A stretch of DNA of 64,000 bases, from positions 8,461,501 to 8,525,500 of the forward strand of contig NC_079880.1 in NCBI RefSeq assembly GCF_029227915.1. Reading direction: 5' to 3'. Origin of the DNA: Hydractinia symbiolongicarpus. Taxonomy: Eukaryota > Cnidaria > Hydrozoa > Anthoathecata > Hydractiniidae. Shown here in pieces: positions 1 to 17,300 of the stretch (within the stretch, counting starts at the first letter, position 1; every line of letters starts with the position of its first letter). Both the position numbers and the translations under genes were made by a program. The notes under the pieces are model-generated. The model searched no databases, had not been told where the DNA came from, and saw only the letters and a list, made by a program, of their open reading frames with translations.

Positions 1-3669
<3,669 letters not shown>

Positions 3670-5318
3670 TAGTTGATATAGCGAATACGAACTTGTTGGT
3701 AGATAAAATATTTGCTAGTAGACTGGTTAAAAGATATACTTTAAAAAACTTCAGTATTTTGACGAATTTATTTATTGAAGAACAGTTTTTTTTATTTTAA
3801 ATTCGTCGTTTTTGACCAGTCTGATGCTTACAAGAAATGTATACCACTTTGTGTCCAGCAGCGAAGATATTCCAATGTTTTTTGGATTAGTATACCAGAA
3901 GGTTTTCTAATAAATTTAATTTTTTTAATTTGTAAAACTGTTCTAAAGAACTTGTTGATGAAGTATTTATTTTTTGTTTTTCTCAATTTTTAAATTTAAG
4001 TTAAACCTAGAAGGACAGCGCTAGATTTAAAATTATAACCTGACTAATACACCAGCTTGTTTCTAACGGACAGTGTAGCAGAAAAAATATAGTTTGTTCT
4101 CCCTCTCTTTTTTTTGTCCTTCTAATTTAAGCACATCCTTCTTAAAATTGCGATCAAATTTAAAGTGAACTTATTTTCTAATCTGCTACACTTGACGAGG
4201 GAAAACGTCGACCAGCAACGCGTCATTACTCCGCGTGGAATTTCAGATAATAAAAAACGACTTCACAATGCAAAAAAAAACAGATCATGATTTTGCAGGA
4301 ACCGATAAAAGTATCTCTTAAAATATCTCATTTTTTATTTGTCTCTATTGTGGGATTTAAATCATTTGATGTTATTAGTTTTTTCACTTTTGCATGATAG
4401 ATAATCATACGAAAAGAAAAGCGAGTCAGCAGAAAGGACGGTCTACATGTCAAGCACACTGTTGTCTCGAAATCAACCACTAGATTAAACGCGTCTGTAT
4501 GTTAATGCTGTGACACAGCTAAATAAAAATTGCGCATGCGTAATAATGCAAAAAAACACTTGGAATGTTTTTGTCAATTCAATAATGTTGGACGAAAGTG
4601 CGTGAAAGTTCCAGTAAATAAATTTGGATAAAGTAGCAAAAACGTCGTCAAACTTCTTGCCCTCAACAGAACCTTCACCGGCCTATGTGATAAACTGTTT
4701 ATCATTGACTTTAGATTATAAAAAACCTCGGAACAAAAATGGTCGTGAGAAAATATAGTTAGCTGCGGCAAGCGATTTTTTAACATGCTACGATTTTTGT
4801 ATAACGTCTTCTGTGTTTTATTTCAACAATCGGATGTTGATTCCGTTTTTCATCGTAATTTAAACTACAGCAAATAATGGTTGTCATAATCTCCTTAATG
4901 CGTGCAAGAGAAAATCTCCTGCGTAGATATTGTACACGAAAGATCTAACATCTTTTATCAAAGCAACGGTGAAGGGTGCTCGGTTATAAATGCATATCCA
5001 ACGAAGCTTACCATGAAATTGATATCGATGACTCTTAAGTTGGATTAAATAAAAAGAACAATCGGAACACGTGATTCGGATTAAATAGAGCGGGAAAATA
5101 TTTTATTGACGTCATGGTAAAAGAAGAGAAAAAAATATGAATCAGTAATATTGACAGAAGTCGGTTTAATTGAAGACTGCACAGAACTTAAAAATATAAT
5201 TGCCAGTTATTATTGTGTGCAAACCGACTTCATGAATGTTGTGGTATGAGAAGTAAACACAGTCAGTAATTTCGAAAAAAAAGGATATTAAAAGATATTA
5301 ATAAGTTGAAAAGCAACA
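3670..5318. other. Intergenic region between PSMD14 and ANTXR-like gene
   Basis: No ORF or exon can be supported here. It holds the presumed 3'UTR of PSMD14 (AATAAA at 3909-3914) and the promoter side of the ANTXR-like gene. No clear TATA box is assigned. Confidence 0.5.
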
Positions 5319-8300
5319 ATGTTAAAATTTGTTTTTGTTGCTGCTGGCGTAATTACGTTAATATCGTTGTGTGAATCTAAATATAGTTGTTCGAGTGGTT
5401 TTAATGTGTATTTTATACTTGACCGGTAAGTTGTTGTAAAACTTTTTCGCAGAATATTTCACCTACAGTCATCAAAAGCAAAAAAAATAAAAACAAGGTT
5501 CTTCAGTTTGTTTCGTTCTTAGATTTATTTTGTGTTTTTGTCTTTTATATATATTATTATCCATAATCAGTTCTTTCGTGTTTACCTTTGTTAAGACGTT
5601 CTCGTGCTTGAGCAAATAAAAATATGATTCATATGGCATTAACATTAGTTATATTGTTATCGAGTTTTTATTCTTTCAAATCCAGAAAAAATCAATTACC
5701 TTACACTACTAAAACATACATAAAACACTACTTGAAATTAAAAGGGGATGATTTCTAAACCTATTTTTACTTATAGGAGTCTTATAGAACGAAGTTATAA
5801 GGGTTTTAGTGGTGGGAATGAATGGTCTGAATTCAGTGTAACCTATAGACCACTTGCCATGCGACGTAATGTTTTGATTTTGTTTTGAGAACAATAGGCA
5901 TGCGCACTCAATCCTATAGGTAGAAAACATATTCGCTTAAAATGGTGAAAATATTTAAACAAAAAAGAAAATAGTTAAAAGAAACAATTCACTACCTTTT
6001 GGAAATTGTGCTTCCAAAAGGTATGAATTTCAATAATAGTCATCTTAGCTCGTAATGGTCCTGCATTTTTACCTACAAGGTTGTGTGCGCATATTTACAA
6101 CAATTCGTAAAGTTCCATGAACTTTAAACATTGGCGAGTCATATCTATCTGAAGCACGAAATGTCGTTTTTGACATCGCGATGACACATTCGAAATATAA
6201 AAGGGAATTGTGGCAAAAGTTAAATTGGGAGAATGCAGTGACGTGAACCCATTTCTTGGCTTTATCACATTTACCTGTTCGCCATTCATAATTTCAGCGC
6301 TGTTAAAACAAAAAAGATCGGTATGTCTTTTGGAATTCCTTAAAATTTTCGACGTGTAAATAAAAAGCATTTTGTTTGTAATGGAGAGAAGCTGCGATCA
6401 GCTGTGTATCACCTGTGTAGTCAGGAAACTTACATCTTGTTACCAGTTTGTTTTTTGCTTCTTCTATTCCCATAAACGAAAAAGAAAACAAAAAACCGTC
6501 CAACAAACGCATGTAGACTACCCTCTGTTATTCTAAGCGGAGATAGTGTGTAGTGGTAGACCGGCTGTTTTTAGATTTGAGTCCTCACTCCGGTGCATTT
6601 TAAATGTAGTGTTGTCAGCCCATATGGAGCAACTTTACTTATTGTAAACCTGGTTGTGTGGCAGTCAAGCAAGTGGAGCAATGCGATACGTATCTCTGGC
6701 GGTAATGTAAAAATACTAACAGCCAAAAAGGAGAAAGAGTCAACAATTAGGATGGAATTCCCAACATGTAAAACTTCCCGTTATTTATTTAATCAGTAAC
6801 TTTTAAAAGAAACTTGATACACTGTGTTATAGTATATCAAAATTTTTCAGAGAAAGTGTTTCAACACAAAATGTGAATGTTAATAATATCTTTTCACAAA
6901 GTAAATCCATTTTTAAAAGTTTGAACACAATGGCATCACATGATCACCGGTTTACTAACCTATAATTAGAAAAAGGAAAAAGATTGTAGAAATTTTAATT
7001 CGTTTTAATTGAATTAAATTAAGTAACATTAAAGATAGTCAATTAAAAGTCAGATGAGTGATACTACCTTTGACCCTACTCTAAACATAAATCGAAGGTT
7101 GTGCGTTCAAACCTTATGTCAGACATGAGCTTTGATAGCGTTATAAAAACAGCTAAAATTTAGGCTTAGCGCTCAGCATAACCTTTGAGGTTATGTATTC
7201 TTTCCTCCAAGGCATAACAATAGAATGGATGTATTCTAAATTAGCCATTTTTCGCTTGCCGTGCGTATATCATTATATTCGTTGCCAAAGAGAAAGCTTC
7301 ACGGGACATTTGGGAAGATAACACCTGTATAGCTAAGAAATTATCTTAGCTAAGTATTACTAAAGATAAAAGTATAAACAATTTCTTCGGTCTAATAGCT
7401 TAAAGTAAAACGGTACGTAGTTTTTAAAACATCTATTACATTTCAATATCTACTGATATTTTACTTAAAATAATGGATGTTTGCTGGTTATCTGTCCGCC
7501 ACTAGCAACTTAAACAAAAAGACGACTGACCAAGAGACGGCATTTTTACGTCATATGTTACGTCATGTTTACCGCGGTCGGTTTGAAATGATGTTTATGT
7601 ATAACAGAAGTGTAGAAAAGAAGTTTAGTATTAAGCATTAAAATGTTTAATGTCCAGAGATGTCACTTGCAGTGCATGATGAAAATCAAATCGATGACGT
7701 CATATTGCTTCTTCTTTATTACATAAACAGTTTTGATAATTCTGACTTCTCATGCTTGCAGTTTGATCATTTTGAGCATTCAGGAAATAAAGGTAGCGCA
7801 TAAAACTACTTCTTTCATGAAATTAAATTCCCGCAAATTGATATTTTTAAAATCTCGTTTTCAACAAAATCTGGAAATAGTCATTGTGTCCATGGTAATT
7901 CTTAAATTTTCGACCGCACGTTATTAATAGAAATAAGTTTTTCTTTCGCTGACATTGTGCAGCTGCGGAGGTGGAGAGTACAGTTATCAGTCAGTGATTT
8001 CCTACACAGGTTCTGAGATCTCTTACTTGATGTAAGGTGGAAATAGAGATGACGATTCTTTTGATGAATTTGATCGAAATGTCTACAGAAATATTTGGTG
8101 AACAATCATAAAATTGTGCCAAAATAAATACAATAAATATGCAAATATGTAACATTAATTAACCATTCGCGAAAATAAATTCTCGCGAAATTTATTAACA
8201 CTATTTATACGCGAAATTTAATTCTCGCTACTCAGTTTTTGATATGCATAACGCTTATAAGCATACTTAAGCTCAAATTTCTCTGAAACTAGGTATAATG

Positions 8301-11300
8301 CTATGCATACCTTGAAGCTCAGAACATACCTTAAAAACCAAAAATTTCGGCTTGTAAAAAAGGTTTGAACGAGAGTTCGGAAATAAGCATATTGCTTTCA
8401 GGATCAAATTGGAAAACTTTTAAGTATACTGAGCCTCAGCCCAAATCAACTGTGTGCTTTTAAAAAAAATAAGTGTAATTATTTTCATTTACGAAATCGC
8501 GAAACTAAATCTGGTGGAAATTTATTGCATTAAGGTAATTCCAAATTTTGGTCTGTTAGTGAATTCAGTGATGTAACTTTTTATGATTTCACATATGTAC
8601 TATACCATTACCACATTACCACTTTCTCTAGTTCCAAGCTTGTAAAAAAGGCTGCACCAACATAGCATCCGAACAAAATAACTCATTTTGTAGATTCGTT
8701 CACAACATAGGAAGATTCCTAAGACCAGCCACAAAAAAAATATATATGTATATATAACTTCCTACGGCGTTTTTATACTAAATAACTTTGGAAAAGAAAA
8801 TAGTACGTTTCCTTTGTCGTCTTGACAACGGTGTAAAATTATTCCCTTAAATTCCTATGTGCCGAAAAGCTCACCTAAATTTTTTTCCACGTTACCGTCC
8901 TAGGTGCTCCCGTCCTGTTTACTGCAGTTCGTTAATCTTTATGAGTGGAGCGTTAATAGGAAAATATTAGTCAAGTGGAGTGTATTAATCGAGTGTCTAA
9001 TAGAAAGGGGAATTCATTTAGGTATTTTCTCACTTGTTTAGATCAAAGAGTGTAAAGAGCTTTAATTTTCAGAATCAAACCGTTCAATTCGTTCAAGATA
9101 TTCTTCATCATTTAACAAGGTAAGTTTTTTCTGATGTGTCTAAAAACAGCCTTGTTTGATGCTGATTTTTTATAGAGGGTAAGCGCAGGTACAAAGGTGA
9201 CTAGGGGACACGGTTGAAAGTGCTAAAAGATATTGGAACTCTCCAAAATATTTGAAATAGTGTAAGCTCTACTTAGTTTGTGTTCCACAAGATGCGATAA
9301 TATGAAGTTTTTTTTTTTAGTCCAAAGTTGAGAGCATCGTTTATTGTATTCGCTGAAAGAGCAAATACTATCATGCCACTGACTCAAAGTAGGTACGTAG
9401 TAAGTTGAATTAAAGAAGACAAACCTCGACAATTGGACCTTAACTATATCGTACATAAATAAGTGATACCTATTTCTGCAATCCAGTTTTTTTCGGAAGG
9501 TTTATGGGTGTATGATGTACAAAGTTGACATATATGATCCATTTTAGAACTGATATTGCTGTTGGGATAGAGAAACTAAAGAAAGTAACCACTAGAGGAA
9601 GAACTTATTTAGAGTTTGGTTTGGATATTGTAAGTATCTTAAACGTATGCGCATGATCCTAATGTTTTGTGTAGCGCTTTACGCAAATTAGAAACGTTTA
9701 CTGCCAGAAACGGCAGCCGAGAAATATCGCCATGCAAAAAATAACTAAAATCGTCAGTGAGCAATGTTTCGCAGCCGACTGTATGCAAACTCGCCACTTT
9801 TACGCACTCGTAAATTAGTTACACAGGGTTTAAAATATCATAGTCATGCTGACTTCAGCAACAATTTAAGTGTTTGGATCTACCAAATGACCTAAGTCTT
9901 AAATCTACTCTGAACATTTGCCAAGTGAACCTTATAAATTTAAATTGCGTGAATCTTAATACAATAATAACCGATTACCCCGGGCTGTACCGTAAAATAT
10001 AGCCCGAGGTCTAAGTGCCGACCGAGCTTGCGAGGTAGGTGCATTGAATGAGGGCGATATTTTCGGTACAGCACATGGTAATCGGTCATTATTGTATTTG
10101 TTAACCTTCTAAGTTAGATAAAAATATAAAACAAGAAGCCCTGGAGTCTCTAAGAATTTCCGCGCGCTACCAAAATATTTGATGAAAACCTGCTAATTCG
10201 TTGTGTTATTGTGCCAAACATTCGAAGGGGTTTGGTGCATGAACCTCTGAAGATAAAGCACACCAGTGACAATATATCTCACAACAAACGCAAACAAAAC
10301 GAAACGTGTCATAATAAACTCACATTTTAATAGAAATTGCCAACAAAAAATACAGCCTATCATTCATGGTTGAAAGTCTTGCGATTGAAACGTTTATGGT
10401 CTTAAACGGCATTACTTGACAAAAAATCAAAATTTTGATGTGACCATCATTTTCAGCATACATACTTTTTTTATTAAATGTGTCAATTTTTGTCGAAAAT
10501 AAAGCAATTTTAATTTTTGGATAAATTTTGACCTGAAATGACATTTAGGTGACAAAAAATCAAACTTTTGTACCATCATCATTTTCAGCATACTTTATTT
10601 GTTAACTGTGCCAGGTTTAGCCGAAAATAAAGTAGTTTTAACTTTTGGACCAATTTTGGCCTAAAATGACATTTAAGGTGGCAAAAAACCAAAATTTTGA
10701 TGTCACCATCATGTTCACCATACTTTTTTTGTTAATTGTGCCAAAATTTGTCAAAAATAAAGTAGTTTTAATTTTTGGAACAATTTTGGCCTAAAATGAC
10801 ATTTAGGTAAGAAGAAATCAAAATTTTGATGTCACCAACATGTTCAGCATACTTTACTTGTTACTGTTCCAAATTTTGTTGAAAATAAAGTAGTTCTAAT
10901 TTTTGGACCAATTTTGGCCTAAAATGACATTTAAGTGACAAAAATCAAAATTATTATGTCACCATTATGTTCAGCATACTTTTTTTGTTAACTGTGCCAA
11001 ATTTTGTCGAAAACAAATACCAATTTTGGCCTGAAGCGTCAATTCTAGACTTCACAGTAGTTAAGGAGCTTGGGTACGAAGTTTACATCTGTGACGGACC
11101 AACGTGAAATCCCAGGGTCGATCTTTTCCCAAAAATGCTCCGAAAGAAAAAAACGACGGTTCTAAAGAATTTCCTACGCCTTCGGGCGCGGAAATTCAAT
11201 AAGAATTTTAGTTTAGTGTTCTTATAATAATACAATTCATTACTTTTGTTAACACTCGAGGTCAAAATTCGAAACAGTCCTATCTAAAAAAAAACATTCT

Positions 11301-14300
11301 ATTTGGAATTCAAAAGTCCCTAAAGAATAAAACTTTGTAAACAAAACATTACGATGTTCGACACGTACAAAATAAATGTGTAAAGTTGAATGCGCAGCTA
11401 AAATATAGTGACAACGAATATTGAAGTAATTTTTTTACCTAGCTAGGTAGCCAAGATAAACAAGCTTTTATAATTGACTCGGCAACCACAAAGCTAAAGG
11501 AACGAATCCGAAAATGAGAGGAGATGTATTTTTTATAATTCCGTCGCCCTGTTTTTAGTATTTTTGATAAAATTGGATATCAGATCATCGTTTTTTTATG
11601 GACAATGTAGCTAGTAACTAGCCATGTTGAAGAAGCATCCAGACGAAATGTTGGTGAATCTGGTTATTTTAACTGTTAAACTTGACATTGTTTTGTTTCT
11701 ATCCTATGAAAATGTTTTTATCGATAAATGTATTGTATGAGTTACATATGTAATCATTTCCAAGGCTTCTTAAATATTTTTTTTTCGTGCTTATTTACAT
11801 TTTAAACTACCAGTTTTCTTGACGACGGGCAATACCGCAAAATATTGGCCCGTCGTCAAGAGCGCTAAGCTAATCAGAAAGCCTAAAATCCCGTTTTGCC
11901 CGCTTGAAAAATCTAGACGGTTAGCAAAATATAGAAATAACTCACGTAATTCTAGGTGGAAGAACTTCAAAATTAGCTGTCTAGTCTCATATAACATATT
12001 TTGACCAAGATAGCAGGCGCTACATTCAATATCAAACCAATGATGCTTCTGATGAAAAACTAAATACGCAATCGCGTCAACAAAAACTCACGAACACAGT
12101 TGTCTTTTCTTACTCGGACGCCCGTATTTCAAAAATAGGTTAATGATAATAATTTGGCTTTTGTGCCCGAAATTTTCAATTACCGAAATTTTCAATAAAT
12201 CGTTTTACGGTGAGACCACAATGTCTCACATTAAAACGATCACACGTCTCAGAGTATGAAAAGTTTACTAATATGTATGAAAAAGAAAAAGAAGGAAATA
12301 CGAAACACCATAATGACCAACTTCGATCCCAGGACCAGTTGTCTCTTTTCGCTTATCGGACGGCGAGACGAACATTGTCAGACCAATCAACGAGGTTGCA
12401 TATTGACGTAATTAATGAAATGCAGTTCTATAAGGACTGTAGGTTAAGTTTTTTTTGCTAAATTTTATCAATGTTGCAACAAAATTTTGTACTTTCTTTT
12501 ACAGGCATTGCGTCAGATCAAACAGGAAGAAGGTGAGATAAACATATTGAGGATATTTTTACAGTAAATGCAACCGTTAATTTTGTTATACTAGTTTGTT
12601 ATCCTGGTCGTTTCTGTAGTCGATAAGGCCTGTGGAGAAATCCATTCAGGCAGAAGAACGATAAAAAAATTAATTTTTTAGGTGTTTCGCTGACAGGAAG
12701 CTATTCTAGCTGAGCGTGTGAAGAGTTAGTTTACTCTAACTGCAAGAGAATTACGCCTTATTTACAACTAATTTAGGGACGTTAACTGCCAGTTTTGTGT
12801 TCATATTGACAGATGGTGAATTGAGCGAAAAAAACTCCTTTTCAAAGGTGAGAACTCTGATGTTAGTAAATCTCTGCAAGGAGTCGTATATATACGAATA
12901 AGATGTTTGTACTGTACTCTTTAAAGAAAGTTGAGTCAAGTGATAAATCACCCTCGTCCCCAGAGTTTTTTGCTTTGTTGATATGAAAGAGACTAAAAAC
13001 CTGGGCACGAGGGTGTTGATAAAGTTATCCCAAATAAGCATCCATCTTTTTACTGTCGTTTTCATTATTATTTGTTTAGGCGGATACAGTCCGAAGTTTG
13101 GGTGCAGAAATATTTGCCATTGGTGTAAACAACTACAAGCTTTCACAGGTAATTTCTCCCATGCAAAATCTGAAACTTTATTGTCCTAAAAGATTTGCGA
13201 AAAATATCTGTTTTATGTTTAGTTGAAGCAGCTAGCTAACAAACCGTCAACCGACTACGTATTTACTGCAAAAAATTATAAAAGTCTTACTTCCATTACA
13301 AACAAGGTGTGTCAGCATTTGTCAACCTCATTCCCAGGACATTTTGCCTTTGTTAATTTCAGCGGTTCCAGGGTCCTTGCCTAGGAACTTTTGCCTTTTT
13401 GACATCGAGGCCAGCAAGTAAGCACTAGCGGCTTTGGTATAGGCAACAAACACTGGGGACGGGGATGTTTGCTTACCCGATTATTTAAAGTTATATCATG
13501 TCCCAATCTCTAAAGCTTTATTCATACACAATAAGAGATAATATTCTTCCTTCTAGATTGTTGATAAAGCATGCATAGAGGTGACCAGTATTGAGCCTGA
13601 TAGTGTGTGCGTAGGAGGTGAGTGAATCAAGAGTCAACTCTTCTGCATCTTCCCCAACATTTGCTATTTATGTTATTTAGACATATGTTTTTAGAAAATT
13701 ATGATGTCACATTAACTGGAAGAGGTTTTAAGAGACGCTACGACGCTAATAAAATCATTTGTAACTTTAAACTAAATGAAACGCAAAACCACGGTAAGTA
13801 AGTTTAAAAGAATAACCTTCTGCGCCAAAACAGACTACTCGCCGAGTCTATAAAATTACTCGCTGTCCCCCCAATTTCTACATGATTATTCAGTTACTTT
13901 GGATTTAAGAAGAAGTAAATTTACACCCGTTTGGCTAAAATCACCTTTCAAATAAGCTTGCTCTTACAACCTCGACCCTAGGACCTGTTGTTTCTTTTTG
14001 CATATCGGACGGTGCAGCGCCAATGAGAGACAAAAGCCCTGGAAACAAGGTCGCTTGTTCTTACACATTAGCTACAGACTAAGGTGGGTTTTTTTTATCC
14101 TTAGTAACGAAACCAACGCATGTAACAGATACACAATTGAAATGCTCAGGATTCGTCATCGACACAATCGGAAGGTAAAAAAAAAAAATGTTTTTTTGTC
14201 TTTTTTTGTTAGCTGTTTCGCTTACCCCAAGGGTATCTCTGTTCCTAAACCGCTCTAATCGCATCATAAGTCTATACTGCCTTATAAACACCGTTGCTCT

Positions 14301-17300
14301 CCTCGCCACAAAGTTTATCTTGCATTACTAAGCTCTAGAGATAGGAAAAGGCGGATGTTAGGACAGACCCCGTTAGCACTTTACCATTCCACGTCAATTT
14401 ATAGATCATCCACGTCAAATCAACGATAGAGGAGTCGATAAAATCCATGTGCACTTTACCACTTTACGTTAAATAAGCGGGCATGCTCTATAATATCCGC
14501 CCCAACCCCCCAACCCCCGCCGTGTCCCCCGGGCCCCCTCCCCATGGGTCCCCCACCCACCCTCATCTGTCGTGCCTTATAATTTATAGTGTTATGTGTG
14601 TCTATAATGTCCTCTAGCCAGTGTGGTAAAACCATCTGTCAATCAAACGCTTATAACAATAGGATTTTACATATTTTACATACCAGAAAGTTGTTTACAT
14701 AAGAAAAAAGTTAAAACGAAAGTAGCCGTTGCTAAGGATATTTGGTATGTAAGGAATGCATTGTTTCTCTATTGTTATTCTGGCTTGATTGACATTTAAT
14801 TGACGTCATTCTTTATCTAAACAAATACCATATGAAATAACCTGTTGTCATAACAATCACAAGAGCGATCTTCTCATCTTCGTGTGTAGGAGGAGTATCT
14901 TTGTGGTAAGGTGCAGTAATGTGTTTATCTGTAGTATCCACGTGGTGTACGGTGATGTGTTTATCAGGATGATCGGGTGTTACAGGCTTCTTTTTAGTTA
15001 TCTTATGCGATTCGGTAACATTGACCTTTCGATTGATACCAATGGTAAGATCTTCACCCGATATCAAAATCTTGTTGCTGTAACCTACCACCCCTGTCTT
15101 AATTCTGAGATTCATGTCACTAGGTAACATATAAATACCTTGTCCAACCGAATAATCAACCTTACTTGAAGCGTAGTTTAACGTATCCTGATAACGTTTA
15201 ATGTCCTCCTGAATATCAACCCTACGGTTAACAATGTCTTCAAGGTTATTCATAAAAACTCTTTGGGCGGTCAGAGCACTTGAATCATTACCAAGGATGG
15301 AGGAGCGTGCCGAGGCCTGAGAACTAAGAACAAGATAGGCATAGGCCCTAACACTGCTTGAGATCTTCACAAGGCCCGTTTTTGTAAATCCATCGGATTT
15401 TTCCACAATCCACCGCGTCATGGAGTCGTTAGTGAAATAACTCAACCCGGGAGTTGGATAGTCTTTACGTATTTTTTGATATGAAGTGAAAAAGTACTGA
15501 CCTCTGTATTTCATGGGGTTGGAATCAACATCATACTCACCACAGATTTTTAGAAATTCCTCATTTGAATAAGGATTATCATATTGATTAAAACTATCCT
15601 CAAAGGGTAGAGGTGTCTGTAGGCGCTTAATGATTCGTCTAATGTGATAATACACATGAAAACGATATATTGACCTGACCATAGATCTACCATCCTTCAG
15701 GTGTTCGGAACTTACCCCACAGGCACTTGAAGCACACCAAGTGGCGAAATTTAGCTGGGTTTGCCATAGTCTAAAAGGTTGATCATTCCAAATTCTCATA
15801 CGTTGCGCGTTATGACTAAGTTCATAATTGGTAAAAATATTAGGAAAGGAAGCGGGGAAAGAGCCACTTTCAGACACAATAATGGCCTGTTTGTACAGAT
15901 CCCTAGCGCCCAATATTTGAAGATCCCGCCCTCCATTTGGCTTATATGCCGCATTCGGATTATATCTGAAAATATCATCCATTCTTTGATTTAAATATAT
16001 TAACTATCTCTAATATAATAATGTATATCACAATAAAGGACGTAAATAGCGAGAAGAAAATCTATTTGTATCAACCGATAGACAACTCACATGGTACAAA
16101 GGAGGTTGCGATCGTGGAGACGTTTTCAGATAATGTCACATATGTAGCTACAGCTCCAATAGATATACCCTTGGCCGATGGAGTTACCACGGTTAGGTTA
16201 CAACAGGGTCAGCACTACACGGGTAGGGAGTTGAATTCAATCGTGAGAGGTGATGTAAAATCAACACAACTAGCTAGAAACTCTAAGTTGAGTAAAATAT
16301 TCAATATGGAGGGTGTAACGGAACTACATTTTAATCTTAATGAATTGGATAACTCGTTAAATCTTAAAGATGGTGAATATAGCAACAACCTGATGACATA
16401 TCATATATCCGAGTATGGTGGTGATTTTACATATATTGAACCGAAAAATCCGCAATATAAGAAACTAAAGAAAGGTTTACTTCAATCACTTACCATGAGA
16501 GTCACAGGTCAGGATGGTAAGGTGTTATGGGGTGGTATGAAGACAACAGTTACCATTCACATAAGAGATACGGCGTACAGATGATACCGTAGCATTAACC
16601 GAATTAAAGTAAAATAAAATAAAAGTAATATGGAATAGCATGGAATACGGGAAAAAGTTAAACCCAGAGCGTTCACTTAGGATCGCACATGGCGTAAAAG
16701 GAACGCATCAAAAAGTAATTGTCACTCACAACCCAAGTGAGATTGATCAGAACCAGTTACTCCTGATTAGGTTCCCTAATTTAGGTAACGATGATGTCAT
16801 TGTTCCTGGTACTTCGAAAATAAGTTTCGACATTGATCTCGAATCAAAAGTCGACACGAAGAGAACATTGGTCTCTAACATAGGGAGGGCAATTGTTAAA
16901 AAGTTGGCCATCAAGTTCGAGGGTACCGAGATTCTGAGCATTGATGACTTTGATCTTTTCGGGTGCTACAGAGATTTATGGTTAACCAAGTCTGAAAAAA
17001 GAAATGCAATAAGACAAGGTATCATCTTTGATGAAGGGTGTACAGAAAACTGTATGAAACTGAGAGTTGGAGCCGCGGATAAAGACGCATCGGAGGTAGC
17101 GGACAAAGCTATTTATGATGCATACAAAAACAAGTTCACCATACCACTAGATTTTGAAATGTTAGATAGCACGATCCCATATTATCAGGCTGGATTAGGT
17201 AATAGGCTGTGTTATGAGATAACATTCAACAATTATGACAGGGTAGTATTATCAACACCAACCAAACCTTCCGGTGCCGCATCGGCACCCGCGCCGGATG

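Noticed and set aside
12751-13146. Leftward 131-codon frame
   Set aside because: Antisense to ANTXR-like exons 6 and 7, whose forward splice sites and homology are clear.
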